Shown one piece after another: positions 21,627 through 34,650 of a stretch of DNA of 64,000 nt. Source of the stretch: Dermatemys mawii (taxonomy: Eukaryota > Chordata > Testudines > Dermatemydidae); contig ML677366.1 in assembly GCA_007922305.1 (NCBI GenBank), forward strand, positions 13,544,910 through 13,608,909, read 5' to 3'. Position 1 is the first letter of the stretch, and every line of letters begins with the position of its first letter. A program made the translations under genes and the position numbers. The notes under the pieces are model-generated. The model saw only the letters and a program-made list of their open reading frames with translations, was not told the origin of the DNA and made no database searches.

Positions 21627-24600
21627 GACTAAGGTCACAAGTATTATTAAAATACCCGAAAGAATTTTTCGCAAGAGAGGCCTGATCCCGTTTGCTTAGT
21701 TCATATAATATCTGGCGGTCTGAATTTTTATAGAGCGATGCTGCTTAAATGAGCCAAACAAGAGGCCACTTGAATATTAGCGCAACCGTTGCACAATGTG
21801 GTAGTGCTTGAAGGTAGAATAGAAGCGCCAGTATTCAGGCCACAAACCTCTTCCAAAGCTAGAAGTAGAGACTACCCGGCGTGTGCAGGTGGATGTGCCC
21901 TTCCTGAGTGTGAAAAGGGGGATGGTTGGCAATAAATATTAGGTGTGAGCTGTGTCTCTTGTTAGGACTCTCTTAATACCAGAGCATGGGTCTGAAGCGG
22001 TAAGGCTTATATAAGCACAACCAACCCCACCAGCAGTTGCTGGAGGAGGGGGTGTGGGTGAGATGCCTCAGAGTAATAGCACTTCCTAGTTTGGCCATAA
22101 ATACCAAAAGAGCCTGGCTCCTTATTAGGTTTAAAATCTGGCTATAAGTGTCACGATGGGAGCTGCTGAATGCTCTTGACAGTCTTTATTTAGTCAGCCT
22201 TAGGTGTGCAGTTAGAGGTGGGGTGAAGGTTGGCCCCGTGTGAGCACCCAGAAGTAATTATCTAGCCCTCGGGAGAAAACAGAAGGGTACAGGAGTAGAT
22301 AGTAACCGGTCCACATGTTGCTTACTTATCTAGCCATCACATGGGGTGACCCAACAGGCCTGCCATTGGGAAATGTCAGCATTCACTTTGCTGAGATGAA
22401 AGTGCAGCCAAACAAAGTGTAACTTACACTAATGGGTCACGTGCTTTGGGGCTTCTGTCGGGAGAGCACATGGTACCTCTCTTCCCCACAGGGACACCTG
22501 GCATTCTTTCACTCCCCAGTTCATCCCCTTTCCTCTCTAGACTGGCGGCAGTGTTACAGAGCCAGCCCAACAGAGACAGAGTTGTGTTAGATCTCTCCTC
22601 ACTGGGCCCACAACCAACTTGGTGCATTTGAGCTGTGCTATGAACAAGGTTTGAACTATGTTGCTGGCCAGACAAGGTTTCTATGGCATTCAGACTACAA
22701 TGGGGAAGCCTTATGAAACACATCTTAAAACTCCCCACTTTCCTTGCAGGTTTAGCATAGACTATGTTGACATAGGCTGCCCCTCTGTTATTTGCGAAAA
22801 TAACCAGTTCACGTCCCCTGAAGGGGGTATTCGTAATTACTGACAGTTCACCTGTGAGGCGCCAATATGTAATTGCCACCTCTGAGTTATATAACCTCAC
22901 AAAGGGACAGGATTGAGTAATTTGGGCTTAAATGGGGCTGATTTTGCAAATGTCTCTCTAAACTTGCCCAGTTTTACTTAAAATTGGTATTAAATATCCC
23001 CTTCAAACGTATGCAGGACACCCTGTAGTAGTGCATGGGAGCCAAAAACTGATTAGACTGGCCAAGCAGAAAGGAAATCCATAACATTGGAAACAAGTGA
23101 GACCTGACCTCTGACGTGGTCTTGGTTTTGATGATCACAAAAAATTCCACTAGCACAGGAATGAAGGTAGTGATTAAAGTATGTTTAAACTGGCCTTTCC
23201 CTTTACCACCAAAATCTGTACAGTTAATGAAAATAGGTCTAGAGTCCTCTAGCAGATAGGAGGTATATTAATTCTGCTGGGGAACAAATCCTTTCTCTCT
23301 GCCTTTTACTTAAAGCTTCCTACATTCCGTGTATCAAAGGGAGGGCTCGTGCAAATCTAGAACAATGAAATCTACAGCAAGGTACTCAACCAGTGAGGAA
23401 ATTCTTCTAGTGATCTGGAGGAGGTTCCTGGCTTTCCTGTGTCTCCAGTGTCTGGTTTATATGGTCTTGAGTCTGCAATAGCTGCAAGTCTGGCTGAATT
23501 GTTCCTTTTTATGTTTCAAAGGCTCCTGATGCTGCTGCATTGCTGGGTCATGATCCTGGGTGGCACATCTTGGCTTACTTCTCAGACTCTGGCACTACAT
23601 GTAATAAATGGATTGATCAACTTGTCAAGCAATCTTGCAGTGGCTCAAGAGAGTGGGTATCAACCTCGGAGAAGACTGTTAGAAACCAGGCCACAAATGT
23701 CAGATTGGCTCTATACTTAGTGCTATACTTAAATTTCACCCACTGATTATCAAGTGGCACAGGCACTATAATAGCCTAAACATGGAGTCACAGGCAGTCC
23801 CCTTGAGTAGTCTGATCTGTCTTGCCACTCAGGTGAGCCTACTGTTGTGATACCAAAGATCACAGCAATATTCAGTTGCTCATTGTAGGTCAATTGCAGC
23901 TTAGATCTCACACCAAAGACTATCCTCATAATCAACCCTATAATAAATTATCTGAAGATTCCTTATATTGGAAAAGGAAACTAGGGAGTTATTTACAAGG
24001 TTAAAGAAGGTAAATATATGCACACAAATTACTCCCAGTCTGAAGTTTTGAAAATCATAACAATAAAAGCTTCTACAATCAAGCTTTATATGTCCTTTTA
24101 GGGCTAACCCAAGCTAAGCATTGGGGATCTTTTGCTAAGTAATTCTTTCCCCTCAGAGTCAAGCAGCATGAAGACACAGTTCCTCCTGGGAGATTTTACC
24201 CTTCGTCCTCTCCCCTGCGTCTAGTTAGAAACTCAGCTGGTGAGAGGAATTCACTTGCATGTTTCCTCTTAACAGGGGAGGGAAGAAGCAATCAGTAAAG
24301 TCTTTCATCCTTTTTGATGTTCCACACTAATTGGTCTGATACATGGGTCTTCCTTGTGGGGCAGAATATAACACGTTCTTTTGGAAGCCACCATTTCATA
24401 CTAATGTCTCTCCCCTGCCTGGTGACTTACAGTTATAGAAGCTTACCGTGCAAATGCTCAAATATTACCTTAAGATGGGATACAGATGCTATAAGGGAGG
24501 CTAACGTATGCAGAAATGTGCAGACATTGAATAAAATCTAAACACTGAGCACATTCCTAAAATAGGGATCTGAATTCTAACAATACTAACTCAGAGGAGC

Positions 24601-24777
24601 CGGACTGGCTCCAGCTATGTATTTGTCCATGTTCGTTTGAGACATGGTAGGTGGGGGGTCTCTTGGCCCGAGCCAGCGCCTGGTCTGCCAGTGTTACACC
24701 AGTTTACACTGCAGCCATGCCAAGTGAGCATATTGGCTGGTATGAGCCACTGAGAAAGCAAGTGACAGTGTGGGCCA
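21627..24777. other. Intergenic, no recognised feature
   Basis: About 3.1 kb. Open frames are short and show no known protein features. No RNA gene was recognised. Confidence 0.5.
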
Positions 24778-25765
24778 GGTTTCAGAGGGGGAGCTGTGTT
24801 AGTCTGTATGAGCAAAAACAACAAGGAGTCCTTGTGGCTCCTTAGAGATTAACAGATCATAGAATCATAGGATATCAGGGTTGGAAGGGACTTCAGGAGG
24901 GCTAGACCCCACTTCATCAGCTGCATCGAGTAGAAAATATAATAGGCAGGTATAAATACACAGCACATGAAAAGATGGGAGTTGCCTTATCAAGTGGGGA
25001 GTCAGTGCTAATGAGGCCAATTCAGTTAGGTGGATGTGTCCCATTTCCAAAGTTGACAAGAAGAGCTAATATCAACAGAGGGAAAGGTTTCAGAATACTT
25101 CTTTTTAACAGAGGGACAATTACTTTTTTATAGTGTTAAGGAGGCCAATTCAGTCCTGGTGGATGTGGCCCATTCTCAACAGATGACAAAAAGGTGTGAG
25201 TATCAACAGAGGGAAAATTATTTTTGGTAGTGACCCAGTCAATTACAGTCTTTATTCAGACCTAATTTGATGGTGTCAAGTTTGAAAATTAATTCCAGTT
25301 CTGCAGTTTCTCATTGGAGTCTGTTTTTGAAGGTTTTTTTGTTGAAGAATGGCTACTTTTAAGTCTGTTACTGAGTGTCCAGGAAGATTGAAGTGTTCTA
25401 CTGTTTTTTGAACGTTACAATTCTTGATGTCTGATTTGGGTCCATTTATTTGTTTGCATAGAGACTGTCTGGTTTTCCAATGTACATGGCAGAGGGGCAT
25501 AGCTGGCACATGATGGCATATATCACATTGATAGATGTGCAGGAGATCAAGCCCTTGATGATGTGACTGATGTGCTTAGGTCCTATGATGGTGTCCCTCG
25601 AATAGATATGTGGACAGAATTGGCAATGCAATTTGTTGCAGGGATTGGTCTCTGTGTTACTGTTTCTGTTGTGTGGTGTGTAGTTGCTGGTGAGTATTTG
25701 CTTCAGGTTGGGAGGTTGTCTGTAAATGAGGACTGGCCCATCTCCCAACGTCTGTGAGAGTGATC
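24778..25765 (-). mobile_element. Penelope-like retroelement 3' part, interrupted by CR1
   Basis: The minus strand shows the linker before the endonuclease (PPNLKQILTSNY, CNKLHCQFCPHI, INVIYAIMCQLCPSAMYIGK) and a GIY-YIG remnant in another frame, so it is frameshifted. The 3' UTR matches the copy at 19.2 kb and is broken by a CR1 piece at 24850-24902. Confidence 0.75.
24850..24902 (-). mobile_element. CR1 3' end fragment nested in a Penelope copy
   Basis: Reverse complement of a CR1 tail (atcatagaatcatag, then gggttggaagggacttcagg). It interrupts a Penelope-like 3' region and replaces about 30 bp that are present in the copy at 19.2 kb. Confidence 0.7.
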
Positions 25766-28635
25766 ATCCTTCAGGATAGATTGTAATGTGAGGCAGCAAG
25801 GTGAACCCTCTGGCAACCTGGCTAAATAGCTACTTGTCCTGTCGGTTGAGTTCAGGCAGAACCAGGTTACAAGCTAGACCACAGGATCAGTGAAAACTGA
25901 TCAGAGGTTTGTACAAGTACTGAGTTAGTGGTAATTCTAGCATAATCTACATGCTCTAGTTAAGAGTACAATGTATGCATTTGTTTATATATTTTTAACT
26001 CCCCTAACTTTTGTCTCCAGTGTATAAACTCCTTAGAAAAAGGAGCATGATCCCTGTCCCATTTTCGGGAATGCAGTACTGGTGCTGGACGTAGACCCTG
26101 GAGATTTCCTGGGGCTAAAATACAGGACCGGACTACATAAATCAGCATGCTGAATTGAAAATGGCTAAGGTTGTGTTAGACTCAGATGCACCTAGTGCGG
26201 AGCTAGGTGGGGTGGCCAGACTCCAGGGGGAGGGGACTTAGTGGAAAAAGTAGAATGAGGAAAAGACTAAGTATCTTTGGCCTCCCCCTGTTGCATCACA
26301 TCCTGCTTCCTCTGGTTCTGCCTCCTGGCTTTTTTAGCATCCAGGAAATGCTGACTTGCCACTTAGCAAAAAGTCACTTGAATTTTCTCTTGCAGCAAAA
26401 ATGAAAGGAAGCATTTCCAGCGATCCTTAAAGCTAAGGGACAGTCTTTTGACTCTCAGTCTCTGCCTTCTGAGCTTGACTTGCAAGAGGCTTGAGCTGTG
26501 GAGTCTTAAATCCTTTACCTAATTTAGCCTTCAAGTAACTGAGTGGCCAGCAAAGTGATTGTAGAACGAGGAAACAACCATTGTGCCGTCTAACTTGTCT
26601 TAAGTGTATGCAATGGATTCCTTGGCTGCAATGCCCATACACATTGGGCAAAACTGCCTTCCATCTGTGCATGCTTATTTCCCACAGGTGACTGGCATTT
26701 GCATTAGTGGCAAAGGCATAGTGGCTGTGTGTGCACTGCAGAGCAATGGAACAACCCCATAGAATGCCAGCGTGCTTTCCAACTGGCTTCACAGAGGCAT
26801 TCACCAAACTCTTCCGCAGCACAAAATTGAACTACTTTGCCTGCTACCCACCAGGTGGCAGTCTAGACTAGTTTTTTAGTTTTTTAAAAAAGTACTGAAC
26901 AGCAGGCTCTGAGTCTGTGACCTCTGGCATTTGAGAATATTGGGGTGGGTTTTGGTGGTAGTGGGGAGTTAAACCTGTGACCAGGGAAACTATACTGAAA
27001 ACACACATAACGTTATTGAGATGGCTTCTCTGTCATGGCCAGTGTAGGTAAAATAAGTGGCTAAAAACCCTATGTTAATTCAACATTAAAGAGCGCTAGA
27101 GTCAAAAAGTGACTACATATTGTACCACTTCAGTCACTGAGCTGAATCCTGTGGGGCTGGGCTCATCAGACTTCAGTAACAAATAATTACTTCTGTCAGA
27201 CTCACAGCAAACACTGCTCTCCCAGATGGACCTGGAGTTCATTCTGGTTCGTGCACCATCAAGTGTTAAATGCCAGTTGTAGGAGAAAACTTGACCCTAG
27301 GCTGGGGTTGTACGATGGGTTTACAGAGGTGGTGCTGCTGCTGGCAGAAGTTGGCTTTCAGTCTCTTACTGATGCTGATGCCCAAGTCAGAAAGAATCAG
27401 ACTTGGCTTCCCAAGTTCCAGGTTGAGTCTGCAGGGTTGTCAACAAGGAAAAATAATCTCATGACTTGAAAACTTGATCAAAATTCCACGGCTGTGAACC
27501 ATGGGATACCACCAAATGTCTCTGCTACTGCAGCATTGGTCACAGATGCATTGCTGGCAAGTCAAGCAAAAGTTGAAATATTCTTAACAACCCTGGCCAT
27601 GTAGGTACCAGGTAGAGTACTAGGCCATATCTGGCCATGTAGGGTACCAGGCAGATTGCTATGGCCCTGCTGTGAGTTAAGTATTGGAGGAAATATCTAG
27701 TAGTCTTGACTCTGGCTTTTAAACATGTAAACTTAGCTCTCCTTATCGTCTCCATTCATTTAGATTCATCACGATTGCAAAATGTTCCCCCTCGGCTTGT
27801 TTGGGGGTGGTGTGGAAATCTATGTAATCCACGTCTGAGCAGGACAGGCTGGGATCCCACTTCTCAATGAGCAACACATGGGTCGGGTAGGGTGTCTTGA
27901 AATGACATCAGCAGGAGAAATGGCCCTTGAATGGCTGGAATGGAGCACCAGCTTGCTCCAGAGGGGAGGCAGGAACTGAGTCCCTCTGACATCCAAGCTC
28001 ATAACCTTCAAGCCGGGCAGGGTTATGAAAGGTTCTTCCCAGCAGCCCTGTGTGTAGTGAAGGACATGTTGTCGCTGTGGGGATGGAGCGGACTATCTAG
28101 AATACTAAAATCTCTGGGAGCTCTCTGCTGAGCAGGCTTTTATCCACGTTGTGTTACAGTGATGTGAACAAGCTCAATAGTGAGTCTTGCTTACACACGC
28201 TAATATATTATAAACTTCCCCTCATTAAGGATTAGCCACTTGCCAAGTTCAGGGTTACTTTTAACTGTAGTGTTGATTACTAAGCAATGGAACATGAGAC
28301 CTTTAAGAGCATCTGTCCTATTGACTATCCATGGTACTCCTGAAAATGTGACACTTCACTTCCACTATTGAGACTACTGAATGGGCTGCCCCAAATTTTG
28401 CAAAAGGGAAACTTGGAGATTCATTGAAGTGAAGGCGTAACCTTAACTACATAGCATTAAGTACCATGAAAATCACCATCCTTAACCCAAAAGGTCCAGT
28501 CTCGAGATGTATGTAATATGGAATGCCTAGGATATGTTTCTACACTAACATTCCTGCCAATGAGATGGCAGAGGTGTTCCCACCAGGCAGACTCTGACAA
28601 CTGATGCTCTGCTTTGGAGTCAAGGGGTAAAAGCT
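25766..28635. other. Intergenic, little recognised
   Basis: About 2.9 kb. Only an imperfect duplication is visible at 27590-27690 (ggccatgtaggtaccagg and ggccatgtagggtaccagg). Confidence 0.5.
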
Positions 28636-28708
28636 GCTCTCAAATCTGCCAGTGAAATGTTATTGGGATGGGAGGCTGTTCTTTGGATACTGACTGTAAA
28701 TTTGGTGC
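28636..28708 (+). repeat. 73-bp direct repeat, copy 1
   Basis: Matches 31185-31257 at 71 of 73 positions in the same orientation. Similarity falls off sharply on both sides. No transposon ends were recognised. Confidence 0.85.
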
Positions 28709-29454
28709 TCTAGAGAGCTTAAACAGCTGGCTCTGAAGCCGAAGCCAACTTCACCAAAGGAAAGCTACCGGGGGAAGTCTCAGACTCCTGAGCTGTCAAG
28801 AAGTGAACTTGACTCTTGCCTTTCTCATTCAGTGCTCGGAGTTCTGAATTGCACTATTTCACTTCACCGTGTCTGGAGACCAATAATGCCCTGAAGCACT
28901 AATGGCAGAACTTGATGCTCTAGGGTTCCAGTGAAGCCACAGACTATCCCAGACACAATTTCTCTGTAGAAACATCAATTGGATGATTTGGCATCAACCA
29001 GCGGCACAAACTATTTTCTCCTCTTTGCCAACATGGTCTTGTCAATGATCATGGAAAACATCATTCTTTAGACATGACTCCATGATGTGTTGGAGAGCAG
29101 GAAAGATCCTGACATTGAAGCGGAACACAATGTTGTTGTGGGTGTAGAGGGGAATCCCATGGATATCAAATGGGATGGAGTACATCAGCTAATATTTGCA
29201 AGACATTCCTGCTTCATAGGAAGAAGACACCTGGAGCATTGGCTTGGACTGTTTTTTCAGATACACACGGGCAGCTTGCAGAATGCAAGAATGAAGGGTC
29301 AGAATCTCCAACATCTAACTCATTCACTGGGAGCAAACAATGACGAAATGTGTATTTATCTCCTAACTTTGGCTTCTGTGTGTTTAACTCTGTATGGACT
29401 AGCCCCTCCAAGATCTATGCTCATGTCCTTTAACTTGTGCACTCCTGTATTACA

Positions 29455-29932
29455 TCTTAACTCACCTTCCTGGCCTGGCCAGCATGGATGTAGAAGCTCT
29501 TTACGTCACTGTTAATGAGGACGGACTACAAGCTGTCAGGAACAGTATCCCTGATGAAGCCATGGCACACCTGGTGGCTGAACTTTGTGACTTTGTCCTC
29601 ACTCACAACCATTTCAATTTTGGGACAACTTATACCTTCAAGTCAGAGGACTGCTATGGGTACCCGCACAGCCCCACTGTATGCCAACATTTTTATGGCT
29701 GACTTAGAACAAAGCTTCCACAGCACTCGGCCCCTAGCGCCCCTCCTCTACTTGCACTACACTGATGGCATCTTCATTATATGGACCCATGGGAAGGAGA
29801 CCCTTGACGAATTCCACCTGGATTTCAACAATTTCCACCCCATCATTAACCTCAGCCTGGACGAGTCCACACAAGAAATCTGGACACTACAGTGCAAATA
29901 AGTGATGGTCACATAAACACCACCCTCAATGG
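29455..29932 (+). pseudogene. Penelope-like reverse transcriptase fragment, frameshifted
   Basis: Successive frames read MDVEALY, EDGLQAVRNSIPD, GTRTAPLYANIFMADLEQ, FIIWTHGKETLDEF and FNNFHPIINLSLD, conserved blocks of Penelope RT. At least two frameshifts are present (near 29640-29665 and 29885). The YxDD-type catalytic box is changed to YTDG, so it is non-functional. Confidence 0.8.
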
Positions 29933-30990
29933 AGTCAAATTGATTTTTTTAAAAAAATAAGTAGTAGTTGTGTGAATTTTGTCATGACTGGACTTGAAAA
30001 CTTCCCTTCTGGCACGTCCTATAATCTCTCTACAGCCAGCATGAACTGAAGTGTGGGGAAGGAGGGTTGAGGGGAGGAGAGTAATGAGTATATTTCCCAC
30101 CTCCACCCCACAAAAAACCTAATACTTTCAATTCTGTCCTTCCACCAGCCTTCTCAGGCTGGAGAAATGGAGCACCCATAGGAGGTACCAAACTCAATGC
30201 ATAGTTTTTCAAGCCTGATTCACTCTTCCTCCTGCCTCCCCAAATGTTCCACTCAAATTAAGTTGGAGGCAGGGCCTAGCACTCCCCACAGTGGAGTCAT
30301 TTGGCTTGTCCTGGTATACTTTGCCTTTCTCTTCTGCCCTGTGGGCTTGCTGTATGTGGCTGAGGAAGGAGATCACAAACCAAGCAGCAATCACTAACTG
30401 TCTCTTACATGAATGAGGCTAGAAGCTCTTTAAAAGAACAGCCTAAGACTGGACTGAAAGGGCCTGGGGATATGGTGAGAGCCTGAGAGTAAGGGGGAGG
30501 GTTGTGTCTCCCTTACAAATTGTTGGGGGGTGGGGAGAGGGAGGACCTCTGGGAGCTCCCAGTTGCAGCCAGGAGAGGAATGCCTGGGGAAGGAGGCAGT
30601 AGTGTGGATGTGAAAGTGGAGACATGACTAAAGTAGAGTAGCCTGCCTAGGGGAGAAGGAAAGCAGGCACTGACCATGGGGGGAACTGTCAGGAGGGGAG
30701 AGTGGAAACAGAGCAAAAAGAAATGGGTTCAACTCCTCTCTCTATACTACTTGCTAAAGAGCTTAAATATGAAATACTCCTGAGTCCTGAGAGCCTTCTT
30801 TCAGGCAGGCCTGAGTTTGCCACAGTGCGCCCCCTGGTGGTGATAGAAGGTAGATTTCTCTCCAAACTCAAAAACAACTGAAGACTTTGATTAGGTTTTA
30901 AGGGGGAAGAGAAGCTGTTGGGTAGAGACGGAGCGAAAACTAAGTTCCCGAGAGAAATATGCGGTGAAGCTGAGTCTGGTCTGCAAGGAG

Positions 30991-31110
30991 TCTGGCCTTA
31001 TTGGTCTCAGGATATTAGAGAGACAAGGTGGCTGAAGTCATATCTTTTATTGCACCAACTTCTGCTGGTGAGAGAGACAAGACCTCCAGCTTATGCTGAG
31101 CTCTTCTTCA
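30991..31110. repeat. Interspersed repeat fragment
   Basis: Contains 'atcttttattgcaccaactt', 'tgctggtgagagagacaaga' and 'gagctcttcttcaggtctgg', a repeat phrase set common in turtle and crocodilian DNA. Family not assigned. Confidence 0.5.
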
Positions 31111-31184
31111 GGTCTGGTTTCAAAGCTGCTGTGGCAATCTTGCCATGTTTGATAGGGCACACCCTTGGTGTGGTTAAAACACAT

Positions 31185-31257
31185 GCTCTCAAATCTTCCA
31201 GTGAAATATTATTGGGATGGGAGGCTGTTCTTTGGATACTGACTGTAAATTTGGTGC
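31185..31257 (+). repeat. 73-bp direct repeat, copy 2
   Basis: Partner of 28636-28708, 2.5 kb away, with two substitutions (ctgcc/cttcc and aatgtt/aatatt). Confidence 0.85.
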
Positions 31258-31530
31258 AGGTTTGAGTGTTCTCATTCTTTATTTAACTAGATGTCCATAA
31301 ATACCTTCAATGTGTGGCTAGCAGAGAGAGAAGGCAATGGGAGGGGACAGTAAGTGTGAATACACCAGCTGTTTCTAAAATTTCTGGCAGAATTTCACCC
31401 TTTCCCCAGTACTCCCAGATCTCCTCCTCCCCTGCTCCTCCTACAGGGTAACTGGGAAGGTGTAGGTGTGGGTACATTTCGGGGGGGGGGGGCACTTTAG
31501 CTCCATGCAATGTAGTGATGGCTTGTATAT

Positions 31531-31785
31531 ACAACAGGGTTTAAAAGAGAACTAGATAAATTCATGGAGGTTAAGTCCATTAATGGCTATTAGCCAGGCT
31601 GGGTAAGGCATGGTGTCCCTAGCCTCTGTTTGTCAGAGGGGGGTGATGGATGGCAGGAGAGAGATCACTTGATCTTTACCTGTTAGGTTCACTCCCTCTG
31701 GGGCACCTGGCATTGGCCACTGTCGATAGACAGGATACTGGGCTGGATGGACCCAGTATGGCCCTGCTTATGCTCTAGTGTGGGA
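31531..31785 (+). mobile_element. CR1-like LINE fragment
   Basis: Contains the phrases gggctggatggacccagtat and ggccctgcttatgctc, typical of CR1 3' ends in turtles and crocodilians. No intact coding sequence. Confidence 0.6.
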
Positions 31786-32020
31786 TGGCCGGGCATTCAT
31801 GCTGGAGACATGACCTTAGAAGAAAGGCAGCTGCTGGGCGAGGCCCATGGTATTCTGGGTGGGTTTAAGAATAAGTCATAGTGAGAAGAGGCCAAGACTC
31901 CAGCTGCGTGAGATACTGACTCTGCGAGGCAGCGTTACCCTTTTTTCTACACACTCTATGCTCACCCCAGAGAGGGGGAGTACGGTTCACAAGCGAGACG
32001 CAGACAAGTAGACAATAGAC

Positions 32021-32910
32021 CAGGGGTGGGCAAACTTTTTGGCCCGAGGGCCACATCGGGTTTGCGAAATTATATCGAGGGCTGGGTAGGGAAGGCCCTG
32101 CCCCCAATCCAGCCCCCTCCCACTTCCCGCCCCCTGACTGACCCCTCCCACTTCCCACCCCTGACTGCCCTCTGAGAATCCCTCACCCATCCATCAACCT
32201 CCCCCACCTTGTCCCCTGACTCCCCCTTCCACAGATCCCTAACCACCCCCCAGGACCCCACCGTCTACTCAATTCCCCTCCTCCCTGTCCCATGACTGCC
32301 CCAACCCTTATCCACCTTCCCACCCCCTAACCACCACCCCAGAACCCCACCCTCATCCAACCTACCCTACTCCCTGACTGCCCCCTCCAACCTCCCCAAC
32401 CACCACCCTGGACTCCCCCATCCCCCCTCTTACTATAGCTGCTGTGGGGGGGGAGCATGCAGCCCCCACCCCCAGAGCTCTGCCTGTGCAGGGTGGCTCC
32501 GGAGGAGGGGGTGAGTGCACAGCCCGGGCCCCCTGAGTTCTGCCTCCGAAGTGTGGCTCCGGGGGAGGGGCGAGCACGCAGCCCCGGCTCCCAAAGCGCT
32601 CCCCACTTGGTTCCGGGGGAGAGGCCAGCGCGCAGCCCCGGCCCCCAGAGCACTCCCCGCGCGGTGCAGCCCGGGACCCCAGAGCTTCCCCCCCGCGGCG
32701 CGGCTCCGGGGGCGGAGGGAAGCATGCGGCCCCGACCCGCAGAATGCTGCCCGCACGGCTCCGGGGGAGGGGAGGGCGCGCAGTCCTGGCCCCGCAGCGG
32801 TGCCAGCACTTCGCGGCTCCGGGGGAGGGGCCAGGGACAGCGTCCGCGGGCCGGATGGGACAGTCTCGCAGGCCGGACGTGGCCCGCGGGCTGTAGTTTG
32901 CCCACCCCGG
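32021..32910. mobile_element. Non-autonomous hAT element with exact TSD and internal minisatellite
   Basis: An 890-bp element flanked by the exact 8-bp duplication CAATAGAC (32013-32020 and 32911-32918). Terminal inverted repeats are caggggtgggcaaac and gtagtttgcccaccccgg. The left half is C-rich and matches the intron 2 copy; the right half is a GC-rich tandem array. No transposase. Confidence 0.88.
32495..32835. repeat. GC-rich minisatellite inside the hAT element
   Basis: The block GGCTCCGGGGGAGGGG (with variants) recurs at 32495, 32555, 32609, 32702, 32757 and 32815, giving a unit of about 55-60 bp with one longer gap. Units continue with variants of GCACGCAGCCCCGGC. The array produces long meaningless open frames on both strands. 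Confidence 0.75.
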
Positions 32911-32918
32911 CAATAGAC

Positions 32919-34650
32919 TGAGCTCTGAGCTCCGGTAACGACGCTGGGTTAGCCAACCAGGGCTGGCGTGGACAGCGCCGGCCGAGATGGGTTTCCTTAA
33001 CTCGCTGGTGTAGACGCGGGGAAGGGTCGGTTCGGGGGGGGGGGGGCGAGGCTCGTGCCTTCCTGGGGAGGTGCTGGTGTTCCGGGCAAGCCATGGGCCT
33101 CTCCGCCGGCGTTTACACATGTCACGGCTCGGCAGGGACACTGGCTGGGTTGGGCGACGGGGCGGGAAGGGGCCGGAGCGTGAGGCGCTGCAGGGAGCCG
33201 GGAAGGGTGAGCTCCGCCGGTCTCCGTTTGGGCCGCTGGCTAGAAACCCGCAGGTGCAGAGTCTGCGGCCACAGGCCCCGGGGCTCGGGCGCAGGGGGAA
33301 CAGGCAAGTCAAGTCTCTGCCCCGCTCTCTGGCGCACCCCCGTTGGTTCCTAGGCGCACAGGGAGCTGCTTGCCCAGTGCATGGAGAGGGGCCATCTGGG
33401 AACGGAGCGTAATGGGCTGGATCCCCTCTCCCGCCCCGCCAGCCCGGGGCGGAGGTTCTGCACGCCGGGGTCTCTGCTGGAGAAGCCATGAGGGGCTGGA
33501 GAGTTCAGGTCCGGGCGTGCGGCTGGCAAGGGCGCCTCGGGGCCCCGGCGTGCAGACCCCTTCCCGCCCAGCTGCTTCCAAGCGTCCTCGCGGTGCGCCC
33601 GGCCCGGCAGCGTCGGAGCCAGGCCACACTGGTGCCGCCTGTTTGCCGGACCCGCTCCACATGCCTCGCCCCAGGGAGGCCAGGGCAGGTGCCCTGCGTC
33701 CCTCGACCTCCACCCCCTGCCTCTGGGAGCCCTGGTCAGGGTAAGCGTCAGGAAACGGGGTAGCCCCCGAGGGCAGCTCCTTCTGCAGTGTCCTCCTGCT
33801 TGTGGACCAGCTGGGGGCAGCCTCTGCTCTGAGCTCCCTCTGCGGCCCACCTCCCCTCCAGCGGGGGCCTTGGCTCGCTGCGGCAGGGCCCTTCCCCGCT
33901 TAGTGCATCCGTGGACGGGCAGGGCAGGGCTGCGGCCCCGGAGGGCACAGCGTCCCCCTGCCTGTGGCCGTCACTGGAGCATTGCGGAGCGGGGAAGCCG
34001 GACCCTGTGTGTATGGATGGGGTCGGAGACCGCCCCCCTCCAAGGGCAGGAGATGCGCTTGGCGTGGGAATGAGGGACTGAGCCAGGGCCAGTCCTTACT
34101 CCGCGTGGGGTGGGGTGTTCACTTCCCCGCCGCCTCCTCTGCGGCCCAGCCTTCTTGCACTACCTGGAAAGGGCCCGGCGATGACCCAGCCAGGAGCGTG
34201 GCCATGGGGCTGAGCTCACTCAGCCCGGCCTGGACTAGCGAGCCCCGGTTCCTGCTGTCAGGGGCTGAGGAGATCAGCAACAAGCCGCGGCCTGGCCACC
34301 CGTAATCGCTAGGGGAGCCCACGCCACCGCCGCCTTCTGCGGGCGGTGCAAGGGGCTGCTGGCCCCAGGCTTTGCTAGGCCTCCACCGGGCTGTCCAGGC
34401 TCGGGGCCAGGAGGCTGCTCAAGGGGTGAGCGAATCTCTGGGGCGAAGGGGACGAGGCGGGGTTTGTGCCTCTCTTCACAGCGGCGCACTTGGAGCAGAT
34501 CTAACGCGCCTGGAACGTTTCAGCCTCTGCGCTTCTTCTAGCCGCCTTGTGCCGGGGATTTTCCTTCTTCACCCGCCGCTGCAGGAGCGCCGGTAGTTCT
34601 AGTCCTGGCTCAGCCCTCCGGCTTCCTGTGAGGCCTGGAAGTTCACAGGA
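32919..34650. other. GC-rich unassigned block
   Basis: High GC with many CpG and poly-G/poly-C runs (for example near 33036 and 34698). It could be a CpG island of an unrecognised transcript or GC-rich repeat spill-over from the hAT. No coding similarity was seen. Confidence 0.35.

Noticed and set aside
32362..33489. Open frame of 375 codons on the minus strand
   Set aside because: It runs through the GC-rich minisatellite of the hAT element and a CpG-rich flank. The composition is Pro/Arg/Gly/Ala-rich with repeated blocks and no known domain, as expected from GC-rich DNA with few stops.
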